Of a stretch of DNA of 64,000 nucleotides, positions 17,541 to 26,079 are shown one piece after another. Source of the stretch: Mycolicibacterium peregrinum (GTDB lineage: Bacteria; Actinomycetota; Actinomycetes; Mycobacteriales; Mycobacteriaceae); contig NZ_LZSO01000051.1 of assembly GCF_001665785.1 (NCBI RefSeq), positions 124,001 to 188,000 of the forward strand. Reading direction: 5' to 3'. Numbering within the stretch: the stretch's first letter is position 1; each line of letters opens with the position of its first letter. The notes under the pieces are model-generated. The model did not search any database and was not told the origin of the DNA. It saw nothing but the letters and a program-made list of their open reading frames with translations. The position numbers and the translations under genes are program-made.

Positions 17541-18500
17541 CTATTCGGGTTTCGCCCTGTTCTTCTTGGACAGCCGGAAATCGGGCGGGAACTTGCTGTC
17601 GTTGTCATTGACCGCGGCCGACAGCCCGGAATCGATCGACTCGAACATGTCCAGGTCGTCATCGCTGTCGTTGGCCACCCCGTTGCCCATCGACTCGAAG
17701 AACGCGCTCAGCAGGCTGCCCATGTATTCGCCCTGCTGCTGCTTGAAGATCTCGAAGAACATCTTCTGCTGAAAGACGGTGTCCACCGGCCGGTTCCGGG
17801 TACAGGCGAGCGCGTACTTCTGCACTTCGGCTTCCAGCTGATCGCGGGCAACGACCTTGTTCAGGAAGTTGCAGTCGTACATCTCCGCGGCGGTGAACGG
17901 CCGGCCGGTGAAGACCATCTCCTGGAACTTGCGCAGGCCCATCATCTGGACCCACGTCCACATCCGTGGTCCCCAGCCGTGATACCGGAAGGACGGATGC
18001 CCGAACAGCGCGTCATCAGAGGAGATCACCAGATCGGCATCAGCGCACTGGTAGAAGTGCCAGCCGTAGCAATAGCCCTTCGCCTCGACGATGCTGATCT
18101 TCTTGAAGTCCTGCAACGCACGGTTGCCTGCCTGGGAGTTGGCGTACCACGAGCTGATGGTGGCGCCGTTGCGGAAGGTCCCCTTGGGCGGGTACGTCAC
18201 CTCCCCTACTCCGTCATCCTCCAGCCGCAGCTCCGCCAGCCGTACCTCCGGATTGTCGTTACCCTCCATGAACTCCGGAAGGTCGGCCCCGCTGCCCAGG
18301 TTGTCCCCCACGCCACGGATGATCACGACCTTGACGTCGTTGTCGGCGTTGGCCGCCCGCAGCACGTCGGCGTAACGCAGCCGGGCCATCGACGTCGGCG
18401 CGTTGAGGAATTCCGGCCGGTTGAAGGTGATGGTGGCGATCTTGGTCCTGGGGTCCTTCTCGTAGAGGATGATCTCCTCCGGCGTGGGCCGCTCAGACAT
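17541..18500 (-). CDS. Divergent enoyl-CoA hydratase/isomerase family protein
   Basis: 319 residues, longer than the usual 260. The crotonase core is recognisable (ATITFNRPEFLNAP and KVVIIRGVGDNLGSGADLPEF). The second oxyanion segment reads EAKGYCYGWHFYQCADADLV, without the usual GGG, and an insertion around residues 85-125 (EVRLAELRLEDDGVGEVTYP) is unusual. The C-terminal tail is acidic and probably disordered. Atypical chemistry such as C-C hydrolysis or isomerisation is possible. Overlaps the upstream M24 gene end by 8 nt. Confidence 0.8.
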   Translation of the reverse strand: MSERPTPEEIILYEKDPRTKIATITFNRPEFLNAPTSMARLRYADVLRAANADNDVKVVIIRGVGDNLGSGADLPEFMEGNDNPEVRLAELRLEDDGVGEVTYPPKGTFRNGATISSWYANSQAGNRALQDFKKISIVEAKGYCYGWHFYQCADADLVISSDDALFGHPSFRYHGWGPRMWTWVQMMGLRKFQEMVFTGRPFTAAEMYDCNFLNKVVARDQLEAEVQKYALACTRNRPVDTVFQQKMFFEIFKQQQGEYMGSLLSAFFESMGNGVANDSDDDLDMFESIDSGLSAAVNDNDSKFPPDFRLSKKNRAKPE

Positions 18501-19626
18501 GTGCCACCTCGCTGTCGGTCGGCGTCTGGGTCAGCACCTCAGGGCCGTCGGCCCCCACGACAACGGCATCGCGGGTGAACACCGCACCGACGCCCTGCTC
18601 CCAGACATAGCCCGTGACGGCCAGAACCATGCCCTCCTCGAGGATGTCGGCCTCGGCGGTTGCCCGCAAAGTCGGCGACACCACCGGCGGGTCGAATCCC
18701 AACCCGAGCCCGTGCGCCACCGGCATCGCCGGCAGCGGTTCGCCGGCCTGTTCGTACGCATCGAGTAACCCGCTCGTCGGCGTTCCGGCGCGGCAGGCGT
18801 CAACCAGCCTGTCCCACAGGTCATCCCGGCGCCGGTACAGCGCTCGAACCGCATCTGTCGGTTCGCCCACATAAACCGTCCGCGCCACCTCCGCGACGTA
18901 ACCGTCGGCGAGCACGCCTGCCGACAGAGCCACCAGGTCACCCTCGCTCACGCGGCCGTCGCCGTCGGCACGACGCCACGGATGGTCCTTGGACGTCACC
19001 CATGCGGCGTCCTGGGTAGCCGGGGTGCTCACTCCGCCGGCGGCCTCGGCCTCCAATATCGCACCGGCGAGGCGCTTCTCGGTGGTGCCCGGAACCAACT
19101 CGGCAACGCCTTTCGCCAGCCCTTCCTCGGCGACGGCCAGCGCCCGCCGCAGCGCCACGATCTCCTCGGGAGTCTTCACCCGACGCGCGGCGCGCATCGC
19201 CTGCTCACCGTCGACCAGCTCCGCGTTCGGGAAGGCCATCGGCAGCAGCTTGGCGAAGGTGGGCGTCAGAGCATCTGTTCCGATGCGCCACGCCGAGTCG
19301 GCACCCTTGATGCTCTGCAGCACGCCGACCAGAGTCATCGGGTTCCAGGCGAAGCCGTATAGGTTCTCGTGCGGGATCTCCTCGGGGATGCCCTCGTCCC
19401 ACGTGCTGTTGAGGTGAATTTCGCCGGTGGCGCGGACGAAGGTGCAGATCGGCCCGAACGGCCGGGTGCCCACCACCCACAGTTGCGGGGCGCCGGAGAT
19501 GTATCGCACGTTGGCCTGCCTGCCCAGCACCAGCGCGTCGAGGTCATGCGCCTCCATCTGGGCGATGGCGCGCTCCCGGCGGCTGACGCGCAGTGCCAGG
19601 CCGTCGGCCTCGATTTCAGTTCCCAC
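18493..19626 (-). CDS. M24 pita-bread protein with degenerate metal site
   Basis: 377-residue member of the M24 (Xaa-Pro peptidase/creatinase) fold, with a creatinase-like N-terminal domain followed by the pita-bread domain. The five canonical metal ligands are mostly lost. The strand that should read like xDxG...GYxxDxxRT is LVALSAGVLADGYVAEVART, so Asp becomes Ser and Asp becomes Glu. The C-terminal Glu positions read LAVTGY and VFTRDAVVV. Only the His in VAHGLGLG remains. Creatinase is itself metal-independent, so catalysis is not excluded. It is translationally coupled to the M24 protein with intact ligands (11-nt overlap), which suggests a heteromer. Start: GTG 19626 with GAGGTG upstream. 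Confidence 0.85.
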   Translation of the reverse strand: MGTEIEADGLALRVSRRERAIAQMEAHDLDALVLGRQANVRYISGAPQLWVVGTRPFGPICTFVRATGEIHLNSTWDEGIPEEIPHENLYGFAWNPMTLVGVLQSIKGADSAWRIGTDALTPTFAKLLPMAFPNAELVDGEQAMRAARRVKTPEEIVALRRALAVAEEGLAKGVAELVPGTTEKRLAGAILEAEAAGGVSTPATQDAAWVTSKDHPWRRADGDGRVSEGDLVALSAGVLADGYVAEVARTVYVGEPTDAVRALYRRRDDLWDRLVDACRAGTPTSGLLDAYEQAGEPLPAMPVAHGLGLGFDPPVVSPTLRATAEADILEEGMVLAVTGYVWEQGVGAVFTRDAVVVGADGPEVLTQTPTDSEVAHV

Positions 19627-20884
19627 GGGACACCTCATAGGGGTCGTACGGATATGCGGTCAGCGGCATCCAGCCGCCCTCGGTCACCACCACGATCTCC
19701 TCGCCGCGGTAGCCGCCGGTGCCGTCCTCCCAGACCACCGGCTCGAACACCAACAACATGCCTTCCGGGAAGACGAAGTTGTCGTCCCATTCCTGGCCGA
19801 GATCCGTTCCGATCATCGGCATCTCAGCCGCGCTGGTACCGATGCCGTGCCCCAGGTAGAAGTGCGGCAGCCAGGGCTTCTGCCCACCGCCGGCCGCGGT
19901 GGCCGCCCGACCGAGGTCACCACAGGTGGCGCCGGCCTTGGTCACCGACAGCACCGCGTCGACGATGCGACTCCACTTGTCGAACTGCTTCTGTTGAGCA
20001 GCCGTCGGATCCTGGCCGACGATCCAGGTGCGCCCGTGGTCGGAGCAGTAGCCGTGGTAGGCGATGGACACGTCGGTCCACAGCACATCGCCGCGCTGTA
20101 GCTCGCGCTCGGTGGTCAGCAGCGGCAGGGCGAGATCACCGGTGGTGGTCCACGTGCCCTCCGCCTTCGACGCGGGCATTGCCTGCCAGATCGAGTCGAA
20201 CATGTTGGTCGTGGCGCCCAGTTCGAAAGTGCGGCGCACGAATTCGGCAGAAAGGTCGATCTGGCGCACACCGGGCGCCAGCGACTTGTAGATCTCGCCA
20301 ACGGCCTCTTCGGTGATCTGACAGGCCCGGCGGATGCACGCGATCTGGTCGATGGTCTTGACGAGCTTCGCCGCACCGATCACCGGGGCGGCATCCACCG
20401 GCGCGCTGGGGAACAACGCACCACCGGCCAGCCGCATCGCCCCGGTCAGCTCGTCGGTCGCGATGGTCGCACCGGCCGGTAGCAGGCCGGACAGGATCTT
20501 CGCGAATTTCTCGACACCCTCGTCGAATTCGAGGTAAACCGGCCCGTGCAGGTGATCATCGGGCAGCCCGGTCTCCATGGCCGCGCCCTCACGGAACGGC
20601 AGGAACAGGTGCGGGTGCTCATCATCGGCCAGCACGACCGCGATCGGCCGTTCCACGTGCGACAGTCCGGCGTCGGCCAGCGGCCAGGCGATGCCGGTGG
20701 CGTACATGACGTTGCTGTTGCCGAGAAGCACGAGCGCGTCGACACCTTGGTCGGTCATCGCGGCGTGCAGGCGGGCACTGACCTCTTGGCGCATCCGAGC
20801 GAGGTCAGGCTCGTCGGGAATGTCGAACGGGCTGAATCCGGTTCGGGCGATCTGGGTGACGCCCATTCGGGTGGCAATGCTCAT
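19616..20884 (-). CDS. M24 family metallohydrolase with intact metal ligands
   Basis: 422-residue pita-bread protein (Xaa-Pro dipeptidase/creatinase/DddP-type fold). All five metal ligands are visible: Asp in LWTDVSIAYHGY, Asp in CSDHGRTW, His in YLGHGIGTS, Glu in LLVFEPVVW and Glu in YRGEEIVVV. In catabolic clusters such proteins can cleave C-N, C-S or C-C bonds rather than peptides. It overlaps the upstream amidohydrolase by 4 nt and the downstream metal-less paralogue by 11 nt. In this P450/ferredoxin/CoA-transferase operon a non-peptidase role is likely; the substrate is unknown. Confidence 0.88.
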   Translation of the reverse strand: MSIATRMGVTQIARTGFSPFDIPDEPDLARMRQEVSARLHAAMTDQGVDALVLLGNSNVMYATGIAWPLADAGLSHVERPIAVVLADDEHPHLFLPFREGAAMETGLPDDHLHGPVYLEFDEGVEKFAKILSGLLPAGATIATDELTGAMRLAGGALFPSAPVDAAPVIGAAKLVKTIDQIACIRRACQITEEAVGEIYKSLAPGVRQIDLSAEFVRRTFELGATTNMFDSIWQAMPASKAEGTWTTTGDLALPLLTTERELQRGDVLWTDVSIAYHGYCSDHGRTWIVGQDPTAAQQKQFDKWSRIVDAVLSVTKAGATCGDLGRAATAAGGGQKPWLPHFYLGHGIGTSAAEMPMIGTDLGQEWDDNFVFPEGMLLVFEPVVWEDGTGGYRGEEIVVVTEGGWMPLTAYPYDPYEVSRGN

Positions 20885-22044
20885 ACCAGCCTCAGGAACT
20901 TCTGGATGTTGGTGGACACGATCTTGGTCGCATTCTCCGGACCGACGGCCTCGACCACGGTGGCCAGTGACTTCTCCGAGTACCCGAAGGTGCTTTCGTT
21001 GTGCGGGTAGTCGCTGGACCACATCACGTTGTCGACGCCGATCTGGTCGATCAGCCGTAGCCCGAGCGGATCCACCATGAACGAGGCAGCCATGTGCTCG
21101 TTCCAGTAGTGCCGCACATCGTGTTGCAACTCGTGGTTGAACATGTGCCGGTAGGAGGCGAGCATGTGCTCGGCATCCTGCAATGCCGTGGGAACCCAGG
21201 CGATTCCACCCTCGAACCAACCGATCTTGAGGGTGGGATGCCGATCGAGGATGCCGGAGAAGACGTACTTGGCGAACTGCTCACGGAAGGAGTCGACGTT
21301 GACCATCATCCCGACCACCACGCTGTTGTTCTCGCACGGCGTCTTGGGCGGTGTCTCGCCGATGTGGTGACTGACCGGAATGCCGGACGCCTCGATCTCG
21401 TCCCAGACCGCATCCATCGCGGTGCTGCCGTAGTCGTAGATGTTGCCCTCGTCGTCCTTGCCCGGATTCAGCGGCAACAGGAAGGTCTTGAGGCCCAGCG
21501 ACTTCAGCTCCTCCAGGGTGCTTCGTGTGCCTTTGGGGTCCCACCAGTTGATCAGGCCGACGCCGTAGAAGTGCCCGCCTGACTGCTCCTGCAGTGCCGC
21601 GATGTGCTCGTTGTAGATCCGGAACACCCGCTCACGCAACGCCTTGTCCGGGTAGTGAAAAAGGGCCAGTACAGCGTTCGGAAACGCCAGCTCCTTGTCG
21701 ATGCCGTCCTCTTTGAGCTCTCTGATGCGCGCCGCGATGTTGTTCGACGCGGCCCCGGCGAGATCGTCGTACTGCATCAGCACACGGCCGAAATCGCCTC
21801 CGGTCCAAGCCTTGCCCTTCATGCCGACCATGTAGGCGCCGTCCTCGTACCAGATGCGTGGCGCCGCGCCCTTGAGCTCCTCGGGGAAGCGCTCGAAGAA
21901 GATATCGTCGGCCACCGAGATGTGGTTGTCGGCCGAGAAGATCTCGGTGCCTGGTGGCAACCCGAGATCGCCGGTCGCATGTCCGCGCCGGTTCTTCGGT
22001 GCCCCAAAGCCTTCCGGCGGATAGAGGGTCGTCGAAGCAGTCAT
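20881..22044 (-). CDS. Amidohydrolase 2 family protein
   Basis: 387 residues of the amidohydrolase 2 TIM-barrel family. The N-terminal motif is EIFSADNHISVADDIFFERF and the C-terminal WSSDYPHNESTFG supplies the usual barrel Asp and His. It resembles the protein at 911-2206 in fold but not closely in sequence. Members of this group in mycobacteria accompany P450, FadE and hydratase genes and may act as decarboxylases or C-C hydrolases on ring-derived CoA esters; that is inference. Lies 51 nt downstream of the P450 and overlaps the M24 start by 4 nt. Confidence 0.87.
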   Translation of the reverse strand: MTASTTLYPPEGFGAPKNRRGHATGDLGLPPGTEIFSADNHISVADDIFFERFPEELKGAAPRIWYEDGAYMVGMKGKAWTGGDFGRVLMQYDDLAGAASNNIAARIRELKEDGIDKELAFPNAVLALFHYPDKALRERVFRIYNEHIAALQEQSGGHFYGVGLINWWDPKGTRSTLEELKSLGLKTFLLPLNPGKDDEGNIYDYGSTAMDAVWDEIEASGIPVSHHIGETPPKTPCENNSVVVGMMVNVDSFREQFAKYVFSGILDRHPTLKIGWFEGGIAWVPTALQDAEHMLASYRHMFNHELQHDVRHYWNEHMAASFMVDPLGLRLIDQIGVDNVMWSSDYPHNESTFGYSEKSLATVVEAVGPENATKIVSTNIQKFLRLV

Positions 22045-22095
22045 CTGTGGTACTCCAATCGGGCTGTGAGGGCTGAGAGATCGGCTTGCCGGCGA

Positions 22096-23313
22096 CTACC
22101 AGGTGACGGGAAGTTCGTAGACGCCGTAGGCGAGGCGGTCGTGCTTGAACGGCACTTCGTCGAGCGGAACGGCCAGGCTCAGGGTCGGGATGCGGCGCAG
22201 CAGGGTGTGGAACACGATCTGCAGTTCGGCGCGTGCCAGCTGCTGCCCGACGCATTGATGCCTGCCGTAACCGAAGCCGAGTTGCTGGCCGGCGTCGCGG
22301 CTGAGGTCGAGCTTGTCGGGCTCCGGGTAGGCCTTCGCATCCCAGTTGGCCGGGGACAGGTCGATGATGACGCCGTCACCGGCGCGGATGGTCTCGCCGC
22401 TGATCTCGATGTCCTCCAGTGCCACCCGGCGCTGGCCGGTCTGGATGATGGACAGATAACGCATCAGTTCCTCGACCGCGTTGGCGATCACCTTCGGATC
22501 GTCGGCTGCACGCAGGAAGTCGGCCTGCTCGGGGTTCTCCAGCAGCGCCAGGATGCCGATGCCGATCATGTTGGCGGTGGTCTCATGTCCGGCGATGAGC
22601 AGGCCGGTGCCCAGCTGCGCGGCCTCCTTGACACTGATCTCTCCGGCCGTCACGCGCTCGGCCAGATCGGAGACCGCGTCCTCGGACGGGTTGGCCTGCT
22701 TCTCCTCGACCAGATTGATCAGGTACTGGTGCAGGCTCATCGCGCCCTTCTGCATGGCGTCGGCTGCCGCGTAGCGGGCCAGGCCTGCGTTGGCATGCTC
22801 CTGGAAGAACTCGTGGTCTTCGTAAGGGACACCGAGCATCTCGCTGATCACCACGGTGGGCACCGGCAACGCCAGCTTGGCAACGAGGTCGGCGGGCTGC
22901 GGGCCGGCCAGGATCTCGTCGATGCACTCGTCGGTGATCTTCTGGATGGCCGCGCGCAGTCCCTCGACGCGACGGAACGTGAACGGCTTGGACAGCATCC
23001 GGCGGAACCGGGTGTGCTCCTCGGCATCGGAGGTGAACACCGAGCGCGGACGCTTGTCGACGGTGGAGAGCATGTGCTCGTTCCAGTGTGGGAAACCTGC
23101 GATCCGGTCGTCCACACTGATCCGGGAGTCCGCGAACAGCGTCCGGGCCTCTTCATGGCCGGTGATCAGCCACGGGGTGTCGCCGTTCCAGATCTTCACA
23201 CGGAAAAGGCCTTTGGGGTTCCCCAGCATGGGTGGCGGCGGCGCGAACGGGCACCGCACGTCGCGCTCCATCGGGTAGTCGGGGATGTCGACTTCGGTCA
23301 GCGTCTCAGACAT
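22096..23313 (-). CDS. Cytochrome P450
   Basis: 405-residue soluble bacterial P450. The I-helix oxygen-activation motif is AGHETT (241-246), the K-helix ExxR is ELMR (282-285), and the haem-binding loop is FGYGRHQCVG with the axial cysteine C354. It hydroxylates a substrate using electrons from the 3Fe-4S ferredoxin encoded 21 nt upstream. The first Pro-rich stretch (CPFAPPPPML) is typical of actinobacterial P450s. The operon partners suggest that the hydroxylated product is then activated to a CoA ester and degraded. Confidence 0.95.
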   Translation of the reverse strand: MSETLTEVDIPDYPMERDVRCPFAPPPPMLGNPKGLFRVKIWNGDTPWLITGHEEARTLFADSRISVDDRIAGFPHWNEHMLSTVDKRPRSVFTSDAEEHTRFRRMLSKPFTFRRVEGLRAAIQKITDECIDEILAGPQPADLVAKLALPVPTVVISEMLGVPYEDHEFFQEHANAGLARYAAADAMQKGAMSLHQYLINLVEEKQANPSEDAVSDLAERVTAGEISVKEAAQLGTGLLIAGHETTANMIGIGILALLENPEQADFLRAADDPKVIANAVEELMRYLSIIQTGQRRVALEDIEISGETIRAGDGVIIDLSPANWDAKAYPEPDKLDLSRDAGQQLGFGYGRHQCVGQQLARAELQIVFHTLLRRIPTLSLAVPLDEVPFKHDRLAYGVYELPVTW

Positions 23314-23334
23314 GTGGTGCTTCCATTCCTCAAG

Positions 23335-23529
23335 TCAGTCTTGAATTTCGATGGCCAGGGCTGGGCATGCCGCCGCAGCGCGGCGAACGTTGTCGATCTG
23401 TTCCGGGCTGGGGACGGGTTCGAGTAGGACCACGACGCCGTCTTCGTCGCGCTGATCGAACACCGCGCCGGCATTGAGTACGCACTGCCCCGAAGAGACA
23501 CACTTGTCCTGGTCGACAGTGACTTTCAC
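23335..23529 (-). CDS. [3Fe-4S] ferredoxin of the P450 system
   Basis: 64-residue ferredoxin with three cluster cysteines, C10, C16 (CVSSGQC) and C55 (ACPALAI), the pattern of the single-cluster 3Fe-4S ferredoxins that serve actinobacterial P450s. Acidic, soluble. The GTG start overlaps the TetR stop by 4 nt and lacks a Shine-Dalgarno, so translation probably depends on coupling to the TetR gene. It directly precedes the P450. Confidence 0.93.
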   Translation of the reverse strand: MKVTVDQDKCVSSGQCVLNAGAVFDQRDEDGVVVLLEPVPSPEQIDNVRRAAAACPALAIEIQD

Positions 23530-24191
23530 AGGAGGTCGCTTTCTCGAGTAACCGGCGCCATCCAGAGACCGACGATCGCGTCGATCAGCCCCGATGCCGC
23601 GCCCTGCCAGGACGCCCGCGGCACGGTGCCGCCCTGGGCCATCGCGCGTTCGCGATCAGCGGCACTGTGCATCAGGAGATTGCGCGCCATGATGTTGCGT
23701 TCGACCCGGATCTCGTCGGGCAGATCGGGCAGGCAGTTCTTCATCCCATCGATGACCTGCACCAGCGACTCGGAGCTCAGGGCGTCACGAACCACGATGT
23801 TGTGGTAGGCCGGGTCGGTCATCACCTGGGCGGCGAACCTCGCATACCACGTCGGGTTGCCCAGCGCGGCAAGGTGATCGGTGAGTGGCTGCACCAGGCA
23901 GGCAACCCAGTCCCTCAGCTCGTCCGAAGCGCCGGTGTCGGCAACCATCTGCTCGCGCAGGCACTCGATCGGACCACGGTGCTTGTGCTCGATCGCGCGG
24001 ACCAGATCCGTCTTGGTACCGAAGTGGTAGCCGACCGCAGCGTTGTTGCCCTGCCCGGCCGCCTCACTCACCTGACGGTTGGACACCGCGAACACCCCGT
24101 GCTCGGCATAGAGCCGCTCAGCCGCCTTGAGGATTGCCTCCTGGGTACTGCTCGCCCGGTCGGCACGGGCGGTCCGATTGGCTGCTGTCAC
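23526..24191 (-). CDS. TetR-family regulator of the P450 operon
   Basis: 221-residue TetR protein. The N-terminal helix-turn-helix is AILKAAERLYAEHG...NRQVSEAAGQGNNAAVGYHF, then GTKTDLVRAIEHKHR. The large helical ligand domain shows that it senses a small molecule. As the first gene of its own operon, with a long palindrome at 24218-24239 directly upstream, it is almost certainly autoregulated. The start is uncertain: GTG 24191 is used; TTG 24203 or an ATG at 24230 inside the palindrome are alternatives. Confidence 0.82.
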   Translation of the reverse strand: MTAANRTARADRASSTQEAILKAAERLYAEHGVFAVSNRQVSEAAGQGNNAAVGYHFGTKTDLVRAIEHKHRGPIECLREQMVADTGASDELRDWVACLVQPLTDHLAALGNPTWYARFAAQVMTDPAYHNIVVRDALSSESLVQVIDGMKNCLPDLPDEIRVERNIMARNLLMHSAADRERAMAQGGTVPRASWQGAASGLIDAIVGLWMAPVTRESDLL

Positions 24192-24217
24192 CGTTACAGT
24201 CAACGCCCCTCTTGTAA

Positions 24218-24239
24218 TTAAGTCAAGCACTTGATTTAA
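24218..24239. promoter_or_regulatory. TetR-type palindrome upstream of the P450 operon
   Basis: 22-bp near-perfect inverted repeat with the core TCAAGCACTTGA and AT-rich flanks (TTAAG on one side, TTTAA on the other); ten of eleven base pairs are symmetric. It lies 27 nt before the chosen TetR start and is the likely site for autorepression. It is unrelated to the GAGAA/TTCTC sites. Confidence 0.7.
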
Positions 24240-24329
24240 CCCCTGCCGGCACTACGGTTTTTGACGGAAGAACCTGCTTACCGCGGCAAAACCGTGGTCT
24301 CGGCCCGGCTGTTTGGTGGGCTACCTGGG

Positions 24330-25136
24330 CTACTTGGACTTCCTCACAATGACCTTGCCCGCAACGGTGCCCCCATCGATCGGCAGGATGGTTCCCGTCA
24401 CGTACCGGGACCGGTCGGTCGCGAAGTACAGCGCCGCCTCGGCCACGTCCTCGACCGTGCCCTCACGCTTGAGCGGGCGGTCGTTGCGCATCTGGGCGCG
24501 GATCCCGGCCTCGAACTCCTCAATGCGCTCACGCTCCTCAGGCGAAGCCGATTTGGCCACGATCGCGGTCCGGATGTTGCCCGGGGCGATGGCGTTGACC
24601 CGGATCTCGTAGTGGGCCAACTCGATCGCCGCCGACTTGGTGAACTGGATGACGGCAGCCTTCGAGGCGCGATACGTCATCACGCCGCCGCCGGCCTGGA
24701 TCCCGCCGATCGAGGTCAGGTTGAGGATCGATCCGCCGCCGTGCTCGGACATGTACCTTGCGGCATCGCGGGTGCCGGCCATGACAGCACGGACGTTGAC
24801 TCGCATCACGGTGTCGAAATCAGCGAGATCGTCGTCGAGGAAGCGACGGTGCATCCGGCCCGAGACCCCGGCGTTGTTGACCATGACGTCGAGGCCGCCG
24901 AAGTCCTCCACCGCCGTCGACACCAGACGCCCCACCTGCTCGACGTCACCCACGTCGGTGAACAGGAACGCGGTGTTGTCACCGAGTTCGGCGGCGAGCG
25001 CCTTGCCACGATCCTCGTCGACATCGCCGATCAGCACCTTGGCGCCCTCGGCGGCGAACCGGCGCACCAGCCCCTCACCGAGACCCGACGCACCGCCGGT
25101 GACAACCGCGACTTTTCCGGCCAACTCGTTATTCAT
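24330..25136 (-). CDS. SDR-family oxidoreductase
   Basis: 268-residue classical SDR: TGGASGLG at about 13-20, NNAGVSG, catalytic Ser in ILNLTSIGGI and Tyr-x-x-x-Lys in MTYRASKAA, C-terminal GYVTGT-like segment YVTGTILPIDGG. It probably oxidises a hydroxyl group of a pathway intermediate. It lies 30 nt downstream of the alpha/beta hydrolase and shares its promoter and GAGAA operator at 26022. Confidence 0.9.
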   Translation of the reverse strand: MNNELAGKVAVVTGGASGLGEGLVRRFAAEGAKVLIGDVDEDRGKALAAELGDNTAFLFTDVGDVEQVGRLVSTAVEDFGGLDVMVNNAGVSGRMHRRFLDDDLADFDTVMRVNVRAVMAGTRDAARYMSEHGGGSILNLTSIGGIQAGGGVMTYRASKAAVIQFTKSAAIELAHYEIRVNAIAPGNIRTAIVAKSASPEERERIEEFEAGIRAQMRNDRPLKREGTVEDVAEAALYFATDRSRYVTGTILPIDGGTVAGKVIVRKSK

Positions 25137-25166
25137 GCGCGATCCCGCTCCGCTTCTCGCTCGTGA

Positions 25167-25997
25167 TCATTCGACCTCTTTCAGAAATTCCAGCAGCACC
25201 TCGACGAGTGCGGCAGGCTGTTCGATCTGCGGGCAGTGCCCGGCACCGGGTATCACCGCACTGCGGGCGCCGGCGATCTGGCCGGCGATCTCGGCGGCCC
25301 AACCGGGCGGCAGCAGCTTGTCACGATCCCCCTCGATGATCATGGTCGGCACACTGATGCGGTCGTACGCCCGCTGCGACGACGGCATCGCCGGCGGCTG
25401 GAGTCCGGGCCGTCGAAAACGGGCCGCCGCCAGGGATTCCCAGGCGCCCGGCGCGATGCTCGACGCGTACCGCCGCTGCACATACGCATCGTCGGCAGGG
25501 TAGGCCGGATCGGCGAACAGGGCGGTGACGATGCGTCGCATCCCGTCCAACGTGGCGTCGTAGTCGTACAACGCCGCCGAATGTTCGTTGCGCTGGATCT
25601 CCCCTCCGCCACAGATCGCCGTGAGCGATCGCACCGGAAGGCGCGGGGCCTCCGACGTGGTATCGACGAGCAGGTTGATCGCCCCCATCGAGTTGCCGAC
25701 GAAATGCGCTCCCGCGACACCGAGTTCGGCGCAGAACCGGGCGACGTGCCGAATCCGCATGCCCCGGCCGTCGTTGAAATCGATGACCTTGGCGCTCTCA
25801 CCAAAGCCCAGCATGTCCGGAGCGAGCACCCGGTAATGCTCGGCGAGCGCTCCGATGACACGCTCCCAACCCAATTCGGCGCTGACACCGAACTCGCCGC
25901 CATGAAGTAGAACGACAGGGTCGCCGGACCCGGCTTCCAGGTAACCGGTCGTCAAGCCATCGACGTCAATGGTCTTGCGTACGAAGTCCACGGCCAC
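25167..25997 (-). CDS. Alpha/beta-hydrolase (C-C bond hydrolase-like)
   Basis: 276-residue alpha/beta-hydrolase. The oxyanion segment is VVLLHGGEFG, the nucleophile elbow GNSMGA, the acid Asp lies in EGDRDKL and the catalytic His in GAGHCPQIE. The layout matches the meta-cleavage product hydrolases (MhpC/HsaD group), which cut C-C bonds after extradiol ring opening. The family also includes esterases, so this is a probable, not certain, assignment. GTG start at 25997; the palindrome at 26022 lies 25 nt upstream. Confidence 0.82.
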   Translation of the reverse strand: MAVDFVRKTIDVDGLTTGYLEAGSGDPVVLLHGGEFGVSAELGWERVIGALAEHYRVLAPDMLGFGESAKVIDFNDGRGMRIRHVARFCAELGVAGAHFVGNSMGAINLLVDTTSEAPRLPVRSLTAICGGGEIQRNEHSAALYDYDATLDGMRRIVTALFADPAYPADDAYVQRRYASSIAPGAWESLAAARFRRPGLQPPAMPSSQRAYDRISVPTMIIEGDRDKLLPPGWAAEIAGQIAGARSAVIPGAGHCPQIEQPAALVEVLLEFLKEVE

Positions 25998-26021
25998 ACG
26001 ATACTGATGTTTTCTGAATTG

Positions 26022-26036
26022 GAGAACATCATTCTC
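26022..26036. promoter_or_regulatory. Palindromic operator GAGAACATCATTCTC
   Basis: Member of the recurrent palindrome family. It lies 25 nt before the hydrolase/SDR operon on the minus strand and 44 nt before the hydrolase-LuxR gene on the plus strand, so it could control either or both. Confidence 0.65.
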
Positions 26037-26079
26037 TAGACCGTGACCTGACCAGACTGCTTAATCATGCGTCCCGATC

